Source of the DNA: Actinomycetota bacterium
GTDB taxonomy: Bacteria > Actinomycetota > Geothermincolia > Geothermincolales > RBG-13-55-18
Reading direction: 5' to 3'
Assembly (NCBI GenBank): GCA_040757835.1
Contig: JBFLWJ010000019.1
Span: 1 to 61,557 of the forward strand
DNA length: 61,557 nt
The notes under the pieces are model-generated. The model searched no databases, was not told where the DNA came from, and saw only the letters and a program-made list of their open reading frames with translations. How positions within the stretch are numbered: the stretch's first letter is position 1; every line of letters starts with the position of its first letter. Position numbers and translations under genes: made by a program. Shown piece by piece: positions 34,349-43,453 of this stretch.

Positions 34349-35470
34349 TCAACGGTTCCTCTCGGCATACATGACCTGCCGGAAATACTGGTTCTCCTCA
34401 AGCCCCGCTCCGAGGGCCCCCACCACCATGGCCATGGAGCTGATGAGCAGGGACACCCTCATGTAGTCGAAGAAGTCCACCTCGCTCCGCATCACCCAGT
34501 CCTCGATTATGTAGCGCGGATAGGCACCGACTGTGACCAGTATAGTTATAACGAAGATGATAATGAAGAGGGCCAGCAGAACACCGAAGATGGTGAGGAA
34601 ACTGGTGAGGTTGAAGAAAGCCGCCTGCTCGGACAGGGAACGCGATACCCGGCGCACGTAGAGCTGCTGGCGGAACACCACGTACAGCGTCGAAGCCAGC
34701 AGTACTGCGATGGCGATGAGCACCAGCCTCCAGATGTTTATGCCGACCCCCAGGTACCACAGTTCCGTGGAGAGCAACGCCAGCACCAGGGCCGCCATGG
34801 AAGCGAAGACCAGCTTCCCGAGGCTGAACACCATGCGCAACGGGCGGTGGCTCAACACCGTGCGCAGCACGCGCATGGGGTGGGAGAAGATGATCCTGGC
34901 GTAGAGGGCCAGCCCTTTTATCTCCTTGACGCCGCGTTTCAGGATGCCGTCGGTCAGGCTACGCAGCGCACTCTCCAGCTCCTCCGTCTCCTTCGGGCTG
35001 AGGGGGTCTCCTCCCTCGGGACCACGCCCCTTCGGCGACCTCTCCTCCAGGTGCGGGAGACCGTTTAAGCGCGCGAAACTGGTGATGATCACCCGGCAGC
35101 ACCGTTCAACCGTCTCGACGCCGGTGGTCGCATTCGCCTCCTCCACGCCCCCGGCGGGATAGACGATCGCCGCCGAATGGCTGAAGGAAAGGGTGGCCGG
35201 TTCCATCTTCGCGCCGTGGACTCCCGGGTCGGCGACGAGGAAAGAGAACTGCCAGCCGGCCTCCTCCATGCGCGCCTGTGCCCGGTCCAGAAGCCACACC
35301 GGGTCTGCCCACTGCAGGTCCCAGTCCTCCCTGTCCACCCTCCACTCAAAGGCGGCGAAGGTGGAGGAAAAGTAGGTCTCGAGCCGGTCGCGGCACGAGT
35401 CCACGAGCGCCGCAGCCGGGGCGCCGAGCGCGATCAGGCCCACCCCGATGCGTGCCGCCGCCCCCTCCAT
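34349..35470 (-). CDS. Membrane protein with a large N-terminal cytoplasmic-type domain
   Basis: A 373-residue protein. Residues 1-165 form a soluble alpha/beta domain (GVGLIALGAPAAALVDSC, YFSSTFAAFEWRVD). A charged linker follows (PKGRGPEGGDPLSPKE), then four predicted helices near residues 230-252, 258-280, 302-328 and 345-365. I do not recognise the family. The start ATG 35470 lies eight bases after AGGAG; an in-frame GTG is one codon upstream. The N-terminal domain has the strand order of small metal-dependent enzymes but no HExxH. Confidence 0.65.
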   Translation of the reverse strand: MEGAAARIGVGLIALGAPAAALVDSCRDRLETYFSSTFAAFEWRVDREDWDLQWADPVWLLDRAQARMEEAGWQFSFLVADPGVHGAKMEPATLSFSHSAAIVYPAGGVEEANATTGVETVERCCRVIITSFARLNGLPHLEERSPKGRGPEGGDPLSPKETEELESALRSLTDGILKRGVKEIKGLALYARIIFSHPMRVLRTVLSHRPLRMVFSLGKLVFASMAALVLALLSTELWYLGVGINIWRLVLIAIAVLLASTLYVVFRQQLYVRRVSRSLSEQAAFFNLTSFLTIFGVLLALFIIIFVITILVTVGAYPRYIIEDWVMRSEVDFFDYMRVSLLISSMAMVVGALGAGLEENQYFRQVMYAERNR

Positions 35471-35575
35471 CACGCTGCTCCTGGATCCCCTCACGTCATA
35501 AGCCCCGTTCGTTCATGGCCTGATCACGCGGAGTCCGGGATGGCTCCCGCATACGTCCCCGCCCGCCCCCAGGCG

Positions 35576-37258
35576 TCAGCGCGGAGGTATAAGCTTGCCC
35601 GGGTTCAGGATATCCGCGGGGTCCATGACCTCTTTCACGGCCCTCAGCGCCTCCAGGCTGATATCTCCGACCTCCCGGCGCATCCAGGGGGCGTGCTCAT
35701 AACCCACGCCGTGGTGGTGGCTGATGGTCCCCCCATGCTCCATGATAGCCTCGGAGGCTGCGCGTTTGACACGTTCCCACTGCTCCTCCTCCCCGCCCTC
35801 CGCGGCCATGGGGGCGAAGAAGGTGTAGTAGAGCGATGCGCCCTCGCGGTAGCAGTGGGAGACGTGGCAGGCAACCAGGCTCTTGCCGCCGTCCTCCTCC
35901 AGGGCGGCGCGCAAGGCACTGCGCACCTCGCCATAGAGGTGGAGGAGGTTGTCCCAAGTGGTGGCGGTCTCCAGGGTGTCCACCAGGACGCCCCAGTTGA
36001 TCAGCTGCTCGCGGAAGTACGCGGTGTCGTGACGGCTGTTGTACCACTGCCGGCCAGGTCCCGTGCCCAGGTGAAACCCCCCCAGCTTGCGGCAGAGCCG
36101 CAGGATACCGGCCCGCATGTACTCCGTCTCCTCCCTCTCCCCCTCCAGCCCCAGGACCATGAAGGCCCCGTCATCGAAGGAGTACCCCCTGCGGGCCAGG
36201 AGCTTTAAGGCCGCGTCCTCCCCTTTGCGCATCCACTTGTTGCCGGTGGTGATGCGGAAGTCCCGGGCCAGGGCGGTCTCGGTGCGGTCGGAGAGGCGCA
36301 CGCAGGTGGGCACCATGCCCTGCTGCATCATCTCGCGGATGGCGGAGGCGCCGGCCGCGAAGTTGCGGAAGATGAGACCGCGGTAGTCGAAGACATCGGG
36401 GTAGGGGCGGATCCTCATGGTGGCCTCGGTGATGATGCCCAGGACCCCCTCGGAACCCACGCAGAGCTGCAGTATGGAGGGGCCGGTCGCGGTGGAGGGG
36501 GCTTTGCGGGTATCCACGATCCCCCGTGGCGTCACCATACGCAGCGCCAGAACCATGTCCTCGATGTCGCCATAACCCGTGGACTGACGGCCAGAAGCGC
36601 GGGTGGCGAGCCATCCTCCCAGGGTGGAATGGTCAAAGCTCTCCGGAAAGTGCCCCATGGTGAAGCCCTGCTCGTTCAGCTGCTCCTCTATCTCCGGGCC
36701 CAGGGCCCCGGCTTGGATCACCGCGGTCTGGGAGGTGGCGTCCACGCGCAGCACACGGTCTAGACGCGCCAGGTCCAGGCTGATGGCGCCACTCGTGCCC
36801 GCCGCCATGGGCTCCACTCCGCCAGTGACGCTGGAGCCCCCTCCGAAGGGGATTACCTCCAGTCCCCTCTCCTCGGCCATACGGAGGATGGCGACGATCT
36901 CTTTCTCCTCACGCGGCCACACCACGGCATCGACAGGCCTGTCCACGCGCCGCAGGCGCAGGCGCACGGTATCGCGATAGCTCTTGCCCATGCAGTGGCT
37001 CACACGCTGGAACTTGTCGGTGGAGACGTTCTCCGGTCCGCACAGGCGGCGCAACTCCTCCAGGACGACCTCTCCCGTGCGGGGTGCCGGCAGGTCGATC
37101 TCGTCAAGGCTGGGGTCGGTGAAACGGTCCCGGTCCAGTTCCATCCCCAGGTTCTCCCGCAAGAAGGGGACGATGTTGGCGCGGTTCTCGACGTCGAACC
37201 CCTGGTCCAGGTCACCCCATCCCCACCAGCGGCTCTTGCCCTCGACGTAATCGGACAT
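35576..37258 (-). CDS. FAD-linked oxidase, alkyl-DHAP-synthase-like
   Basis: A 560-residue flavoprotein of the VAO/PCMH family. The FAD loop is IPFGGGSSVTGGVEP near residue 145, followed by STLGGWLATRASGRQSTGYG and GSEGVLGIITEATMRI. The C-terminal HGGTISHHHGVGYEHAPWM matches the active-site His run of alkyldihydroxyacetonephosphate synthase, which makes ether lipids from acyl-DHAP and a fatty alcohol. Some bacterial members of this group oxidise other hydroxy acids. ATG 37258 has GGGAGG eight bases upstream; frames extend to 37279. No ether-lipid partner gene is in the window. Confidence 0.88.
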   Translation of the reverse strand: MSDYVEGKSRWWGWGDLDQGFDVENRANIVPFLRENLGMELDRDRFTDPSLDEIDLPAPRTGEVVLEELRRLCGPENVSTDKFQRVSHCMGKSYRDTVRLRLRRVDRPVDAVVWPREEKEIVAILRMAEERGLEVIPFGGGSSVTGGVEPMAAGTSGAISLDLARLDRVLRVDATSQTAVIQAGALGPEIEEQLNEQGFTMGHFPESFDHSTLGGWLATRASGRQSTGYGDIEDMVLALRMVTPRGIVDTRKAPSTATGPSILQLCVGSEGVLGIITEATMRIRPYPDVFDYRGLIFRNFAAGASAIREMMQQGMVPTCVRLSDRTETALARDFRITTGNKWMRKGEDAALKLLARRGYSFDDGAFMVLGLEGEREETEYMRAGILRLCRKLGGFHLGTGPGRQWYNSRHDTAYFREQLINWGVLVDTLETATTWDNLLHLYGEVRSALRAALEEDGGKSLVACHVSHCYREGASLYYTFFAPMAAEGGEEEQWERVKRAASEAIMEHGGTISHHHGVGYEHAPWMRREVGDISLEALRAVKEVMDPADILNPGKLIPPR

Positions 37259-37306
37259 CTCCTCGACCTCCCGCATCACGGGCCATACTCGCCCGGTCGG
37301 CGCGCC

Positions 37307-38107
37307 CTACTGTCCGAGGCTGACCTCCGTCGCTTGCGCCGCTTCCGGCGGCAGTTCAATCTGGATATCCGCACCGTAGTCGTAGAAGTCCGTCACCATG
37401 GAGCTGCTCACGTCCCCGATCCCGGCAAGCCCCGCCATGGTATAGGTCATCTCCATGCGCTTGATGAGGTTGTCCGCCTTGTTGATGCTGATGCGGATAG
37501 TGGCCGAGAAATCCGAGATGGAATCCACCATCTCCATCCAGTCCTCGGAGACCTGCTGCTCTTCCTCCTCGATGTACTTGCGGTACAGGTCCAGGGAGGC
37601 CTGCATATACTCCCTGTCCAGCTGGAAGACGATGGTCAGGGCCTCGTCGTCCTCCTCCACTACCTGGGCTTCCCTGGCCATCTGCGCCATCATCTCCATC
37701 TGCGCCGCGTCAACCAGCCCCAGGCTCATGTTCTGGCTCATGTAGGCGGCGGAGCTCATCTTGACCCACCCCTGGCCCGGCTGGTTCTGATAGTAGACGC
37801 CATCGACGATATAGGCCTCGACCTCGTAACCGCCGATGGTCACGAACATGCGCTGGCGCATCCCGCCCTCTGTGTTCTGCACCTCGGCCCTGAGGTCCAT
37901 GCTCAATGCCTGCGAGCCCGGCTGGCCGCTCCCGGAGTCCATGGTGATGGTGCCGTTCATGCGATAACCGCTGACCTCGGTCATGGCCTTTGTCGAATCC
38001 ATGATGATGGAGAGATTGGCCGTGGCATCGCCCGCTTCTCCCCCCCCGCACCCCACGACGGCGAACAGCAGCAGGACCCCCGCCAACATCGCAGCGATTT
38101 GCTTCAT
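37307..38107 (-). CDS. Lipoprotein resembling the LppX/DUF6612 type
   Basis: A 266-residue lipoprotein with a signal peptide MKQIAAMLAGVLLLF and lipobox VVGC (Cys near 20). The body alternates beta strands rich in Met and Ser/Thr (YRMNGTITMDSGSG, RQRMFVTIGGYEVEAYIVDG) with a long acidic helix (YRKYIEEEEQQVSEDWMEM). This is the fold style of hydrophobic-ligand carrier lipoproteins such as LppX/LprG and the DUF6612 group. AAAGGAGG precedes the ATG at 38107, which decides the start against an in-frame ATG at 38164. Confidence 0.75.
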   Translation of the reverse strand: MKQIAAMLAGVLLLFAVVGCGGGEAGDATANLSIIMDSTKAMTEVSGYRMNGTITMDSGSGQPGSQALSMDLRAEVQNTEGGMRQRMFVTIGGYEVEAYIVDGVYYQNQPGQGWVKMSSAAYMSQNMSLGLVDAAQMEMMAQMAREAQVVEEDDEALTIVFQLDREYMQASLDLYRKYIEEEEQQVSEDWMEMVDSISDFSATIRISINKADNLIKRMEMTYTMAGLAGIGDVSSSMVTDFYDYGADIQIELPPEAAQATEVSLGQ

Positions 38108-38224
38108 CTGTCTCCTCCTTTCGCTGCCACTATCATATGACATAGACCCTGTCCCTACCACCATTATCGTGCCGTTTCGCGGCCGCCTGCTGGCCCCCTG
38201 GCCATGTCCCCGGTCACCGTCGTA

Positions 38225-38230
38225 TATAAT
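38225..38230 (+). promoter_or_regulatory. TATAAT box of the metallophosphoesterase gene
   Basis: Consensus -10 at 38225-38230 with no clear -35. The predicted start is near 38237, leaving a 14-base leader that contains AAGGGGGG. Confidence 0.5.
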
Positions 38231-38250
38231 CTAGTAAGACGAAGGGGGGC

Positions 38251-39018
38251 ATGTTGAGGTTCGCCATATTCTCGGACATTCACTCAAACCTCGAGGGGCT
38301 GCAGGTGGTGCTGGAGGAGGCGGAGCGCCTGGGAGCGGACTCCCTTCTCTGCTGCGGAGACATCATCGGATATAACGCCGACCCCAACGCCTGCGTGGAG
38401 CTGGTGCGCGGGAAGGGGGTACGATGCATCCAGGGCAACCACGAGCGCGGTCTGCGGGAACTCGACGAGGGCCTCGAGCCCAACATGAACCCCATCGCCA
38501 TGGAGGCCCTCCTCTACACCAGCGAGGCCCTGAGCCGGGAGAACCGCGACTGGCTCCTCTCCCTTCCCGAGGAAATGGCCGTGGAGGATTCTTTCTATCT
38601 CTTTCATGGCTCTCCCGCGGACCCCGACGACTATATCTTCGACGCCTTCGAGGCGGCCTATGCCTTCAAGTCCCTGGCCTTAGAGTATCCTCCCCCGGCC
38701 AATCTCATGTGTTTCATCGGCCATACCCACATCTGCGCCGCCTACATCTTCGACGCCGATAACCACCGCGTGGGGGAAAGGGCCACCGGCAACGGAGACC
38801 GCTTTCTGATCAAGCCCGGTGCCCACTACATGTTCAACGCCGGCAGCTGCGGGCAGTACCGCGGTGGCCTGCCCATCGCCACCCTGATCCTGCTGGACAG
38901 CGAGGCTATGAAGGCGGAGTTCCGCTTCCTGCGCTACGACGTCGCCGCAACCCAGTCCAAGATACTCGCCGCCGGTCTCCCCGCCCCCCTGGCCCAGAGG
39001 CTGAGCATGGGACAGTAG
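38251..39018 (+). CDS. YfcE/calcineurin-type metallophosphoesterase
   Basis: A 255-residue enzyme with all five family motifs: FSDIHSN near residue 8, CCGDIIGYN near 35, QGNHE near 61, FHGSPAD near 110 and GHTH near 150. Two metals (Mn, Fe or Zn) are bound by these Asp, His and Asn residues. The family cleaves phosphodiesters, and the substrate is not predictable here. ATG at 38251 follows a G-rich ribosome site. The HEAT-repeat gene follows after 25 bases but has its own promoter. Confidence 0.92.
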   Translation: MLRFAIFSDIHSNLEGLQVVLEEAERLGADSLLCCGDIIGYNADPNACVELVRGKGVRCIQGNHERGLRELDEGLEPNMNPIAMEALLYTSEALSRENRDWLLSLPEEMAVEDSFYLFHGSPADPDDYIFDAFEAAYAFKSLALEYPPPANLMCFIGHTHICAAYIFDADNHRVGERATGNGDRFLIKPGAHYMFNAGSCGQYRGGLPIATLILLDSEAMKAEFRFLRYDVAATQSKILAAGLPAPLAQRLSMGQ

Positions 39019-39037
39019 GGCGTGGATGGATTATAAT
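39009..39037 (+). promoter_or_regulatory. Promoter for a leaderless HEAT-repeat mRNA
   Basis: GGGACA (39009-39014), 17 bases, TATAAT (39032-39037). The ATG at 39044 begins six bases after the box, just where transcription should start. Confidence 0.6.
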
Positions 39038-39043
39038 CTTGTC

Positions 39044-39841
39044 ATGAAAGACCGCGATGATTTACAGAATATGGCAAACGATGGCGACTACCACGGGCTC
39101 GTGGAGGCCATGGGACATAACCAGCCTTTCATGCGCTTCGCCGCTTCCGACCTCCTGGCCGCCCAGGGCAAGCCGGCCTTCCCTTACCTCATCGAGGCGC
39201 TCTCCCATAAAAACCCGGACGTAAGGAAAGGGGCGGCAAGGGCGTTGGGTATCATCGGGGACAGAAGGGCGGTGCGGCCTCTCCTCGGCGTCCTGGAAAA
39301 GGACGAGCCCGGGGTGAGCCAGTTCGTAATCGACGCACTGGCGGACATCGGCGACGTGCAGGCCGTGGACGCACTGTGCAAGGCGACGCGCAGCCACAGC
39401 CTCTCCCTGCGTTACAGCGCGGTCAGGGCACTGGGAAAGATGAGCGACCGTAGGGCCATCCCCTTCCTGGTGGAAGCCCTGAGCGATGCGGCCAGCATCG
39501 TGCGCCTGCGGGCGGTGGAATCGCTCTCGCACATGGACGAACCCAGCCTGTGGGCCCCCATCTCCGAGATGCTCACCGAGTCCTCCGCTGGCGTGAGGGC
39601 GGTGGCCGCCCGTGCCCTGGGGGAGATGCACAACCTGCACGCCATCGACTGCCTGCTGCCGCTCCTGGAGAGCGACATCGAGAGCGATATCCTCGAGGCC
39701 GCCAGGGCGCTGGGAAGGCTCGGCAGCGACCGGGCCGTCGAGCCGCTGCTCGCCGCGCGCGAGCGCGAGGGGCGCGACAAGGTCCTCGAGGCCATCGCGG
39801 CGGCGCTGCGGGCCATAGAGGACCCGGGCGAAGGCGCATGA
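39044..39841 (+). CDS. HEAT-repeat (PBS lyase type) protein, leaderless
   Basis: A 265-residue all-helical protein of about seven HEAT repeats of roughly 31 residues, with the consensus VRKGAARALGIIGDRRAVRP. These scaffolds bind proteins, and some act as phycobilin lyases or electron-transfer assembly factors. The role here is unknown. An in-frame ATG at 39026 exists, but it overlaps the promoter box and nothing like a ribosome site precedes either ATG, so translation from the 5' end at 39044 is most likely. A second HEAT protein lies at 41372-42256. Confidence 0.85.
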   Translation: MKDRDDLQNMANDGDYHGLVEAMGHNQPFMRFAASDLLAAQGKPAFPYLIEALSHKNPDVRKGAARALGIIGDRRAVRPLLGVLEKDEPGVSQFVIDALADIGDVQAVDALCKATRSHSLSLRYSAVRALGKMSDRRAIPFLVEALSDAASIVRLRAVESLSHMDEPSLWAPISEMLTESSAGVRAVAARALGEMHNLHAIDCLLPLLESDIESDILEAARALGRLGSDRAVEPLLAAREREGRDKVLEAIAAALRAIEDPGEGA

Positions 39842-39988
39842 GGCGTCTCGTTCCCCCCTATCAAGACCACGCAACCGGAAATGGCGGCTGTTTTGAGGAA
39901 ATCCCGTTTACTTTCCTTACATAAAGGGAAAATCTCTATCACAGCGAATTATCCCAGAGGAAATCGGATCATGCGAAGGAGGTGACAC

Positions 39989-40270
39989 ATGAACAAGGCG
40001 GAACTGATCGACGCCGTCGCCAAGGACGGCAAGATTAGCAAGAAGGATGCCGCCGCAGCCGTTGATGCCATGGTCAACACCGTTACCGCTGCGCTGAAGA
40101 AGGGTGACAAGGTCACGCTGGTCGGCTTCGGCACCTGGGAGGTCAGGAAGAGGGCGGCCCGCAAGGGCGTGAACCCCCAGACCGGGAAGGCCATCACGAT
40201 CAAGGCGACCAAGGTCGTGTCCTTCAAGGCCGGGGCGGCGCTAAAGCAGGCCGTGGCCGGCAAGAAGTGA
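39989..40270 (+). CDS. hup: HU-family DNA-binding protein
   Basis: A 93-residue nucleoid protein: [20 protein letters not shown] at the N-terminus, [22 protein letters not shown] for the beta arm, [21 protein letters not shown]. All features of HU are intact, and it lacks the Lys-rich C-terminal tail of mycobacterial HupB. ATG 39989 follows GAAGGAGGTGACAC. It is followed by a terminator hairpin and then tRNA-Lys. Likely highly expressed. Confidence 0.96.
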   Translation: MNKAELIDAVAKDGKISKKDAAAAVDAMVNTVTAALKKGDKVTLVGFGTWEVRKRAARKGVNPQTGKAITIKATKVVSFKAGAALKQAVAGKK

Positions 40271-40313
40271 TGCACCGCTCGCTCTTTGAGACATAGCTTA
40301 TTCGTTATTACCG

Positions 40314-40341
40314 TAAGCCGCTCCCCCACGGGAGCGGCTTA
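40314..40341 (+). terminator. Hairpin terminator after HU
   Basis: A perfect 12-pair stem TAAGCCGCTCCC/GGGAGCGGCTTA with loop CCAC. The T-tract is short, so a stable-hairpin type. Confidence 0.7.
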
Positions 40342-40352
40342 TACCTGTGCCC

Positions 40353-40381
40353 TTGCCTTTTTACACCCCTGATAACATAAT
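40353..40381 (+). promoter_or_regulatory. Promoter of tRNA-Lys
   Basis: TTGCCT (40353-40358), 17 bases, CATAAT (40376-40381), giving a start near 40388, six bases before the mature tRNA. Confidence 0.65.
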
Positions 40382-40393
40382 ATATATTCGCGT

Positions 40394-40470
<77 letters not shown>

Positions 40471-40759
40471 CTATCTGCGCGGTCGGACAATCGTATCCTC
40501 CAAGATGACACCGGCAGGTTACGTGGAAGAATCGCACAATAGCGCTACAACAACGCCTTCGCGGGTTCATCCTTACTCTATACTAATACCCATCAACCCC
40601 GGGCCCTTCGTTTCTCATGGAACAGAGTGCTTGATGACTTCATGAAAAAGCAGCCCCCCGTGCTATTATGACGGGGTAAGAGGCCGCTTTTTCAGAAATG
40701 ATAGAATATTGAGGGAACCGCCTGGATCTCGGGGAGTGGCAGCAGGCAGGAAGAGAAGC
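40471..40759. other. Intergenic stretch downstream of tRNA-Lys
   Basis: No gene seen. It contains the terminator at 40645-40692; the remainder has no feature I can support. Confidence 0.4.
40645..40692 (-). terminator. Terminator of the DUF1284 gene
   Basis: AAAAAGC-GCC on one side and GGC-GCTTTTT on the other, with an inner CCCCGT/ACGGGG stem. On the minus strand it ends in GCTTTTT, a good U-tract, about 70 bases past the DUF1284 stop. It could also stop transcripts entering from the tRNA side. Confidence 0.7.
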
Positions 40760-41188
40760 TCATGCTTGAATTGACCGCATGGGACCGCGCACTCCGCAGA
40801 AATCCCTCCAGGGGCAGCGGGACAGGCAGAAGTCCAGCGGCGACCTGTCCTCGATGAGCGCCCGTAATACCTTTACTGGCACCCCCTCTCCGTAGGAGAG
40901 GCCGAGCCCTTCCCGTATCCTCGCGTCCCATCTCCTGACTTTCTCCTCGTCGCCGTTGGGGTTCTCGCAGCGGCCGTTCTTCAAGTCGGGGCAGTACTCG
41001 CACAGCTGGTCCGGTCCTTCCGTAACGATAACGACGGTCCCGCTCTCCCTTCGCACGAGCTCCACGATGGCGTGCATGGCACGGGAGAACTCCTCGCCGC
41101 GGTCAAGCAGGGCCAGGGGCAGGAACCCGCTGCAGAAGATATGGTGCGGCCTCAACCTCAATGCCCGCTCATCCCCACCGGCAATCAT
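40760..41188 (-). CDS. DUF1284 family protein
   Basis: A 142-residue protein with the family start LRLRPHHIFCSGFLPLALLDRG and the cysteine motif GPDQLCEYCPDLKNGRC, then CLSRCPWRDFCG near the C-terminus. Seven or more cysteines suggest an Fe-S or zinc site; members are frequent in anaerobes and unstudied. The ATG at 41188 follows AAAGGAAAGGG. The frame is open for 80 codons upstream but in non-protein-like sequence. Confidence 0.8.
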   Translation of the reverse strand: MIAGGDERALRLRPHHIFCSGFLPLALLDRGEEFSRAMHAIVELVRRESGTVVIVTEGPDQLCEYCPDLKNGRCENPNGDEEKVRRWDARIREGLGLSYGEGVPVKVLRALIEDRSPLDFCLSRCPWRDFCGVRGPMRSIQA

Positions 41189-41371
41189 ACGTTTAACCCT
41201 TTCCTTTAACCTGCGCGGCTGCCCGCTTCTTGCTACCAACGATTGTCTTCCAAAAATGCTTCCCCGGCTACCTTCCCGGGACGGCCCGGGACCGACCCCG
41301 CGGCAAAGTGGTATATTCTTGTTAGAACCACACGTATGGGGTATGCACGTCCAGAAAGGCGGTCGGTGAGC

Positions 41372-42256
41372 ATGGCGCTTTTCAAGTTGAACCCCAGGAA
41401 ATCGAAGAAGAAGGGTGCCGTCGACCATTACATCAAGTCCCTCGGCGATACCGATGCGGAGCGGCGCGTATCGGCGGCGGAAGCCCTGGGCGAGATAGGC
41501 GACGCCAAGGCGGTGGAACCCCTCCTGGTGGCGCTCTCGGACGAATGGCTGGTGGTCAGGGCCGCATCAGCGGAAGCCCTGGGCAAACTTGGAGATGTGC
41601 GCGCCGTCCAGCCCCTTATCGGCGCCCTCGCGGACAGCGATGAATACGTTCGCCGGGACGTAGCCCAGGCCCTGGGCGAGCTCGGTGACCCGGCGGCTAT
41701 AGCTCCGCTGGTGGGACTCCTGGGGGACGGCTGGATGGCCGTGAGGTCTTCAGCCGTGAAGGCGCTGGGAAAGATCGGCGGCCCTGAGGTCGTGGAACCG
41801 TTGCTGCGGGCCCTGCGTGACGAGGAGGAACTGGTGCGCAGGGAAGCGGCAAGCGCCTTGAAGCGGGGAGACAACACCGGCCCCCTCCTCAAAGCCCTCA
41901 GGGACGAGAGCGTGGATGTGCGCCTGGGAGCGGTTGTCGCGCTGGGCGAGATAGCCGATCCGGTGGCGTGCTCACCCCTCATCTCCGCCCTCCAGGACCC
42001 CTCGGCCGAGATACGGGCGGCCGCTGCCAGAGCACTGGGCAAGATCGGAGAGCCGCGCGCTTCCATCCACCTCATCGAGCTGGTGAGAGACGGGAGCAGC
42101 TCGGTGCGCATCAATGCCGTGGAAGCCCTGGGGAAGGTGGGCGACTCCGGGGCAGCCGAGGTACTGCAGGCCTTGATAGACAAGGGGGATGCCGACGTCA
42201 GGCAGGAAGCATACCGCGCCCTCGAGAGGCTCAAGCAGCGCACGGGCAAGGCTTGA
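41372..42256 (+). CDS. HEAT-repeat protein with basic N-terminus
   Basis: A 294-residue protein with a Lys-rich N-terminus (MALFKLNPRKSKKKG) and about eight HEAT repeats of 31 residues with consensus VRRDVAQALGELGDPAAIAPLV. The repeats are among the most regular in the window and similar to each other at DNA level. It is related in type to the 39044 gene, three kilobases away. The start ATG 41372 is chosen by family length; a GTG two codons upstream is possible. It shares no transcript with the convergent ferredoxin gene. Confidence 0.85.
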   Translation: MALFKLNPRKSKKKGAVDHYIKSLGDTDAERRVSAAEALGEIGDAKAVEPLLVALSDEWLVVRAASAEALGKLGDVRAVQPLIGALADSDEYVRRDVAQALGELGDPAAIAPLVGLLGDGWMAVRSSAVKALGKIGGPEVVEPLLRALRDEEELVRREAASALKRGDNTGPLLKALRDESVDVRLGAVVALGEIADPVACSPLISALQDPSAEIRAAAARALGKIGEPRASIHLIELVRDGSSSVRINAVEALGKVGDSGAAEVLQALIDKGDADVRQEAYRALERLKQRTGKA

Positions 42257-42275
42257 TCCCTCTACCTCATGGCGG

Positions 42276-43370
42276 TCATGGTTTCTTGCGCCGGCTCTTG
42301 CCCTCAATGATGGCTATCCCCATGTCGAGCACGCGGCCGTAAGGTTCCTCGCGGTCCTCGCGCAGCGACATGCTTATGGCCATGGTGGGACAGCTTCCCG
42401 CACACAGTCCGCATCCCAGGCATCTGTCCCGGTCGACCGAGGCCCTCTCCTCCACCACGACGGCGCCGACGGGGCAGCGCTCCGTGCAGTCCCCGCAGCC
42501 CGTGCAGGAATCCCAGTCCACAACCGCCTCGAAGAGGGCGTTCATGAAACAGCGCCTTTCCATCCCCCGCTGCACCATCCCCTTCATGGAGGCGCAGCAG
42601 CAAGGGCAGCAGTTACAGATGTTGGAGAGGTGCCTGGTGTTCACCCCGGCATGGACCAGCCCCGACCTGTCCGCCTCCTCCAGGATGGCGATGGCCTCCT
42701 CCGCCGAGATCTCGCGGCCGATACCGTTCTCGATGTAGTACTCCGCGGCGACACCGAAGCTGAGGCAGGTCTCCATGGGATGATCGCACCCCCCGCCGGT
42801 GAGGCGCGCCTCTTTGCGGCAGATGCACTCGGCCACGGAGATCCTGCGCGCCGCCTTGACCTCCTCTACGAGGTCGAGGAAGGGATAGAGCACCAGGTCG
42901 GCTTCCACGCTCTCGCCGATGGGGAAGACCCTGAAGCCGGGGACGCCGCTCGCGGCCATCTCCTCCATATAGGCGGTCTCGTAATACTCGCGGTAGAGGG
43001 TGGCCAGCTCCTCGTCCATGGCGCCCACGGAGTACTCGTAGAGACCGATCATGAAGGGGGCGGTGTTGTAGAGCACCTTGCCCTCCCTGCGGCTGCGAAA
43101 GACCAGCCCCTTGTGGGACATGGCGTCCAGCTTCTCTGCCAGGCTTTCGATCTTGCGCTCCGAGCGCTCGGCGATGCGCTCCACTTCCTCCGGCATTGGC
43201 GAGAGCAGCACCGCTATCTCCGCCTCCTCGGGCGTGAAGAGCTTCTTCAGAATGGCGATCTCCACGCCCGTAGCGGTGGCCGGGAATCCCAGCGGGTAAC
43301 GGTCGAGAAATCCCCGCAGCAGGTGATAGGCGGCATCGGGGGCGCTATCGCGTCCGTCTTCTCCGGCCAT
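42276..43370 (-). CDS. Multi-cluster 4Fe-4S protein with winged-helix-type N-terminus
   Basis: A 364-residue protein. The N-terminal 110 residues look like a winged-helix segment (FTPEEAEIAVLLSPMPEEVE). The middle has a cysteine block ECICRKEARLTGGGCDHPMETCLSFG, followed by SNICNCCPCCCAS. The C-terminus carries two classical [4Fe-4S] ferredoxin motifs (CTGCGDCTERCP; CLGCGLCAGSCP). Proteins of this plan occur in many anaerobes, often near methyltransferases or Hdr-type genes. The partner is unknown, but a ferredoxin-like electron carrier for the local redox enzymes is likely. ATG 43370 follows GGGGAGGAGC. Confidence 0.8.
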   Translation of the reverse strand: MAGEDGRDSAPDAAYHLLRGFLDRYPLGFPATATGVEIAILKKLFTPEEAEIAVLLSPMPEEVERIAERSERKIESLAEKLDAMSHKGLVFRSRREGKVLYNTAPFMIGLYEYSVGAMDEELATLYREYYETAYMEEMAASGVPGFRVFPIGESVEADLVLYPFLDLVEEVKAARRISVAECICRKEARLTGGGCDHPMETCLSFGVAAEYYIENGIGREISAEEAIAILEEADRSGLVHAGVNTRHLSNICNCCPCCCASMKGMVQRGMERRCFMNALFEAVVDWDSCTGCGDCTERCPVGAVVVEERASVDRDRCLGCGLCAGSCPTMAISMSLREDREEPYGRVLDMGIAIIEGKSRRKKP

Positions 43371-43453
43371 GCTCCTCCCCTCTCCATCTCGAGCACCGGT
43401 ACCGACCGCGCGCCCGCCAAGCGCGCCGCGCCCCGAGGACGCAGGGGTGCGCC